Below are positions 62,252 through 64,000 of a stretch of DNA of 64,000 bases, in pieces. Positions within the stretch are counted from its first letter, which is position 1. Each line of letters begins with the position of its first letter. Below the pieces are notes generated by a model that worked only from the letters and a program-made list of their open reading frames with translations, searched no databases and was not told where the DNA came from. Origin of the DNA: Mesorhabditis belari. Lineage: Eukaryota; Nematoda; Chromadorea; Rhabditida; Rhabditidae. The position numbers and the translations under genes are program-made. The stretch is from contig CAUEEP010000888.1 in assembly GCA_958450365.1 (NCBI GenBank), forward strand, positions 719,191 through 783,190, in the 5' to 3' direction.

Positions 62252-62662
62252 ACATCAACGATTTGGGGGATTTAGCAATTGAAAAAGAATTGAAATTTTT
62301 AAAATTTCATTTGAACAACAGAAAATGTTTAGATGCAAAATAGAATGGAATCGCGAACTTGTTGGGGATCATTATTTTGAGATTTACCTCCGATTTGTCG
62401 AGAACAGATCAAAAGATCGACCGAATGAGCCGATCAGACAATTAAATTCGAGTTTATGAGTTGAAATTCGAATTTGCGAATGGATACAAAATATTTTGGT
62501 GTCAAAAGCGGAATGAAAGTTTATAGAGGTCATTGTAAAGGTCAAAAGTACTTTTTTTACAAAAAGCGAATGAATAGCTGAAAATCTCTAAAGAAAACCA
62601 GGAAAAGGTTGATAAGATTTGCGGGATTGATAAGGTCAAAGGTACTGATTAGGTGAAATAGA

Positions 62663-64000
62663 TCAGTCTACGAAGGTTGACCATTTGGTTGTCCGTCCGT
62701 CCGGTAAATCACCAATAGGAATCCTTTCTTTTGTCCCATCGAAACCAATTGGTCGAAGGAGAACCCTTTGCTCTTTTTCTTCGCTTGGTCTAAAGGACAA
62801 GCTATCGATGAAGGAGTCATTCTAAAACAGAAACATTTTTTGATAAACCTTGCCGAATTTACCTTTGAAAATGTTCTCAGTAGATTCAATGCCTCTGCTG
62901 CGGTCAGCCTCTTAGAACGATCAAATTGTGTACAGCTAAAGACTGTTTTTTGCTTTTAAAACTTTTTCTACCTATCGATGATTTGACTTAGTTCTTCTTG
63001 GCACTTTGGTCTCTCCAACTTAGTGAATTTTCCGCAAACGACGCTGAATATGAATTCGTCACGATCAAAATTTCCCCTATGTCCGAACTCGGAAAATGCG
63101 AGCCTGAAAGCTTATAATATTTTGCTTATGATATTTAAAAAGAAAAACCTTCTCTCGACAATCTCCCACAAGACAAGTCCCAAACTGTAGACGTCATTTC
63201 GATGCGAACCCTGAAAACTAGCAAATCCCGTCAAACCAATAGACTCACTTGAAGAGTGTGTGTCTTCTCGTGTTGTGGCGGACTCATATAGCGCATAGTT
63301 CCAAATATCGTCCCGCTACACGTGTGTTCAATACGCTTTGCAAATCCAAAATCTCCAATTTTCAATGAAAAATTGTCAGCAAGAAAAAGGCTAAAATATT
63401 CGAAAGTCCATTTTTAAAATTTATTGAACCACAAAAAAACTATACTTTTCTGGTTTGATATCTCGATGAACGATTTGGTGTTCTCTGAAAATGTAATCAA
63501 GACCATCAAACAGTTGAACACCCCAAATGATCACTGTTTTCATTGTGTAAATCATACGTGGATTAGACAAAGCTAAAAGCTTCTGATTTCCTTTTTGAAT
63601 AATATCACCTACTCTCTCTCAGCGTGCCGCGTTGACAAAATTCCATAATGATTCCAGATGCATTGTTTTCTTCATTAAATTCCGTTGCTAAGAACCGAAC
63701 AATGTTTTGGTGTTTTAATTTTTGTAATATTTGGCACTCTTTCTCTAATTGTACTTTCATTGGTGATGCTTGGTAAAGAAATTGTTTGATCACGGCTGGA
63801 CTAAATTTTGATTAAATGTAAGAAGAATAAAAAAAGCAAACTCACGGTTTGTGACCAATCAATTCATAAACAGTGCCATACGGGCCGTGTCCGATCAAAC
63901 GTTTTTTCAAATCATTTGCAGAATTTGTTTCCAAAGTGGCCGTTGATGGCAAAAGTTGCATATCCATATCTCGAATTTCGGTCTTCTTTCCACCAAACCT
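62663..64000 (-). CDS. Protein kinase domain, 5' part beyond window edge
   Basis: Eukaryotic Ser/Thr-type protein kinase. Exons high to low: 64000-63846 (partial), 63800-63613, 63572-63446, 63390-63249, 63210-63149, 63103-62972, 62935-62863, 62821-62663 (TGA). They give 345 visible residues, all phases consistent. G-loop GHGPYG (37-42), ATP-binding Lys57 in AVIKQF, alpha-C Glu in LEKECQILQKLKHQNIVRFL, catalytic HRD 150-152 with IKPEN, DFG 170-172, activation-segment end GTMRYMSPPQ (187-196), DVYSLGLVLWE (210-220), and a final AAEALNLL typical of the domain's end. A short Arg/Asp-rich C-tail follows. The usual APE is SPP here, so the Glu that pairs with the conserved Arg is missing. Subfamily unknown; the GTMRYMSP and DVYSLG context recalls eIF2-alpha/NEK/MAP3K-type kinases. 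The N-terminus lies outside the window. Confidence 0.88.

Overview
This looks like AT-rich nuclear DNA from a nematode, most likely a rhabditid (clade V). The evidence is: short introns with TTTTCAG/GTAAG-type junctions, nematode-specific chemoreceptor families, a FAFA-type neuropeptide precursor, and a CaM kinase II gene whose protein closely follows C. elegans UNC-43. Exons were assembled by hand from splice sites, reading phase and conserved motifs. No alignment or transcript data were available.

Layout. 1-6.5 kb: fragments of a Tc3-like transposase, then a class-delta-like serpentine receptor gene (+, 2348-4863, 5' end not found), and a rearranged partial duplication of its 3' region. 6.5-16.6 kb: no convincing gene except a 51-codon minus-strand frame (11155-11310). 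The rest is MITE-like elements, tandem repeats and a tRNA-like sequence. 16.6-46.5 kb: a single very large CaMKII gene (+, unc-43). Eighteen constitutive-type exons give a 521-residue kinase, and every junction is phase-consistent. Around this core sit two upstream N-terminal exons, two mutually exclusive catalytic-loop exons, an alternative regulatory-segment exon, and three first exons that would give kinase-less association-domain proteins. One of these three carries a membrane anchor, as in mammalian alpha-KAP. A mariner transposon (intron 1), several palindromic MITEs and long inverted repeats fill the introns.

46.7-48.2 kb: a 1.2-kb minisatellite running into a non-LTR retrotransposon RT C-terminus. 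48.3-53.1 kb (-): a 17-exon coiled-coil protein. One of its introns holds a duplicated piece of CaMKII intron and association-domain exon. 54.9-56.2 kb (+): an nlp-20-like FAFA neuropeptide precursor, convergent with a seven-transmembrane chemoreceptor (56.3-58.4 kb, -). 60.2-62.3 kb (-): a secreted protein of unknown family. 62.7 kb to the right edge (-): a Ser/Thr protein kinase that continues outside the window.

Functionally this is a neuronal and sensory neighbourhood: Ca2+/calmodulin signalling, a neuropeptide, and two chemoreceptors. No operon-like spacing is seen. The most interesting system is the CaMKII locus. In it, separate internal starts appear to make hub-only proteins with different N-terminal targeting tails.
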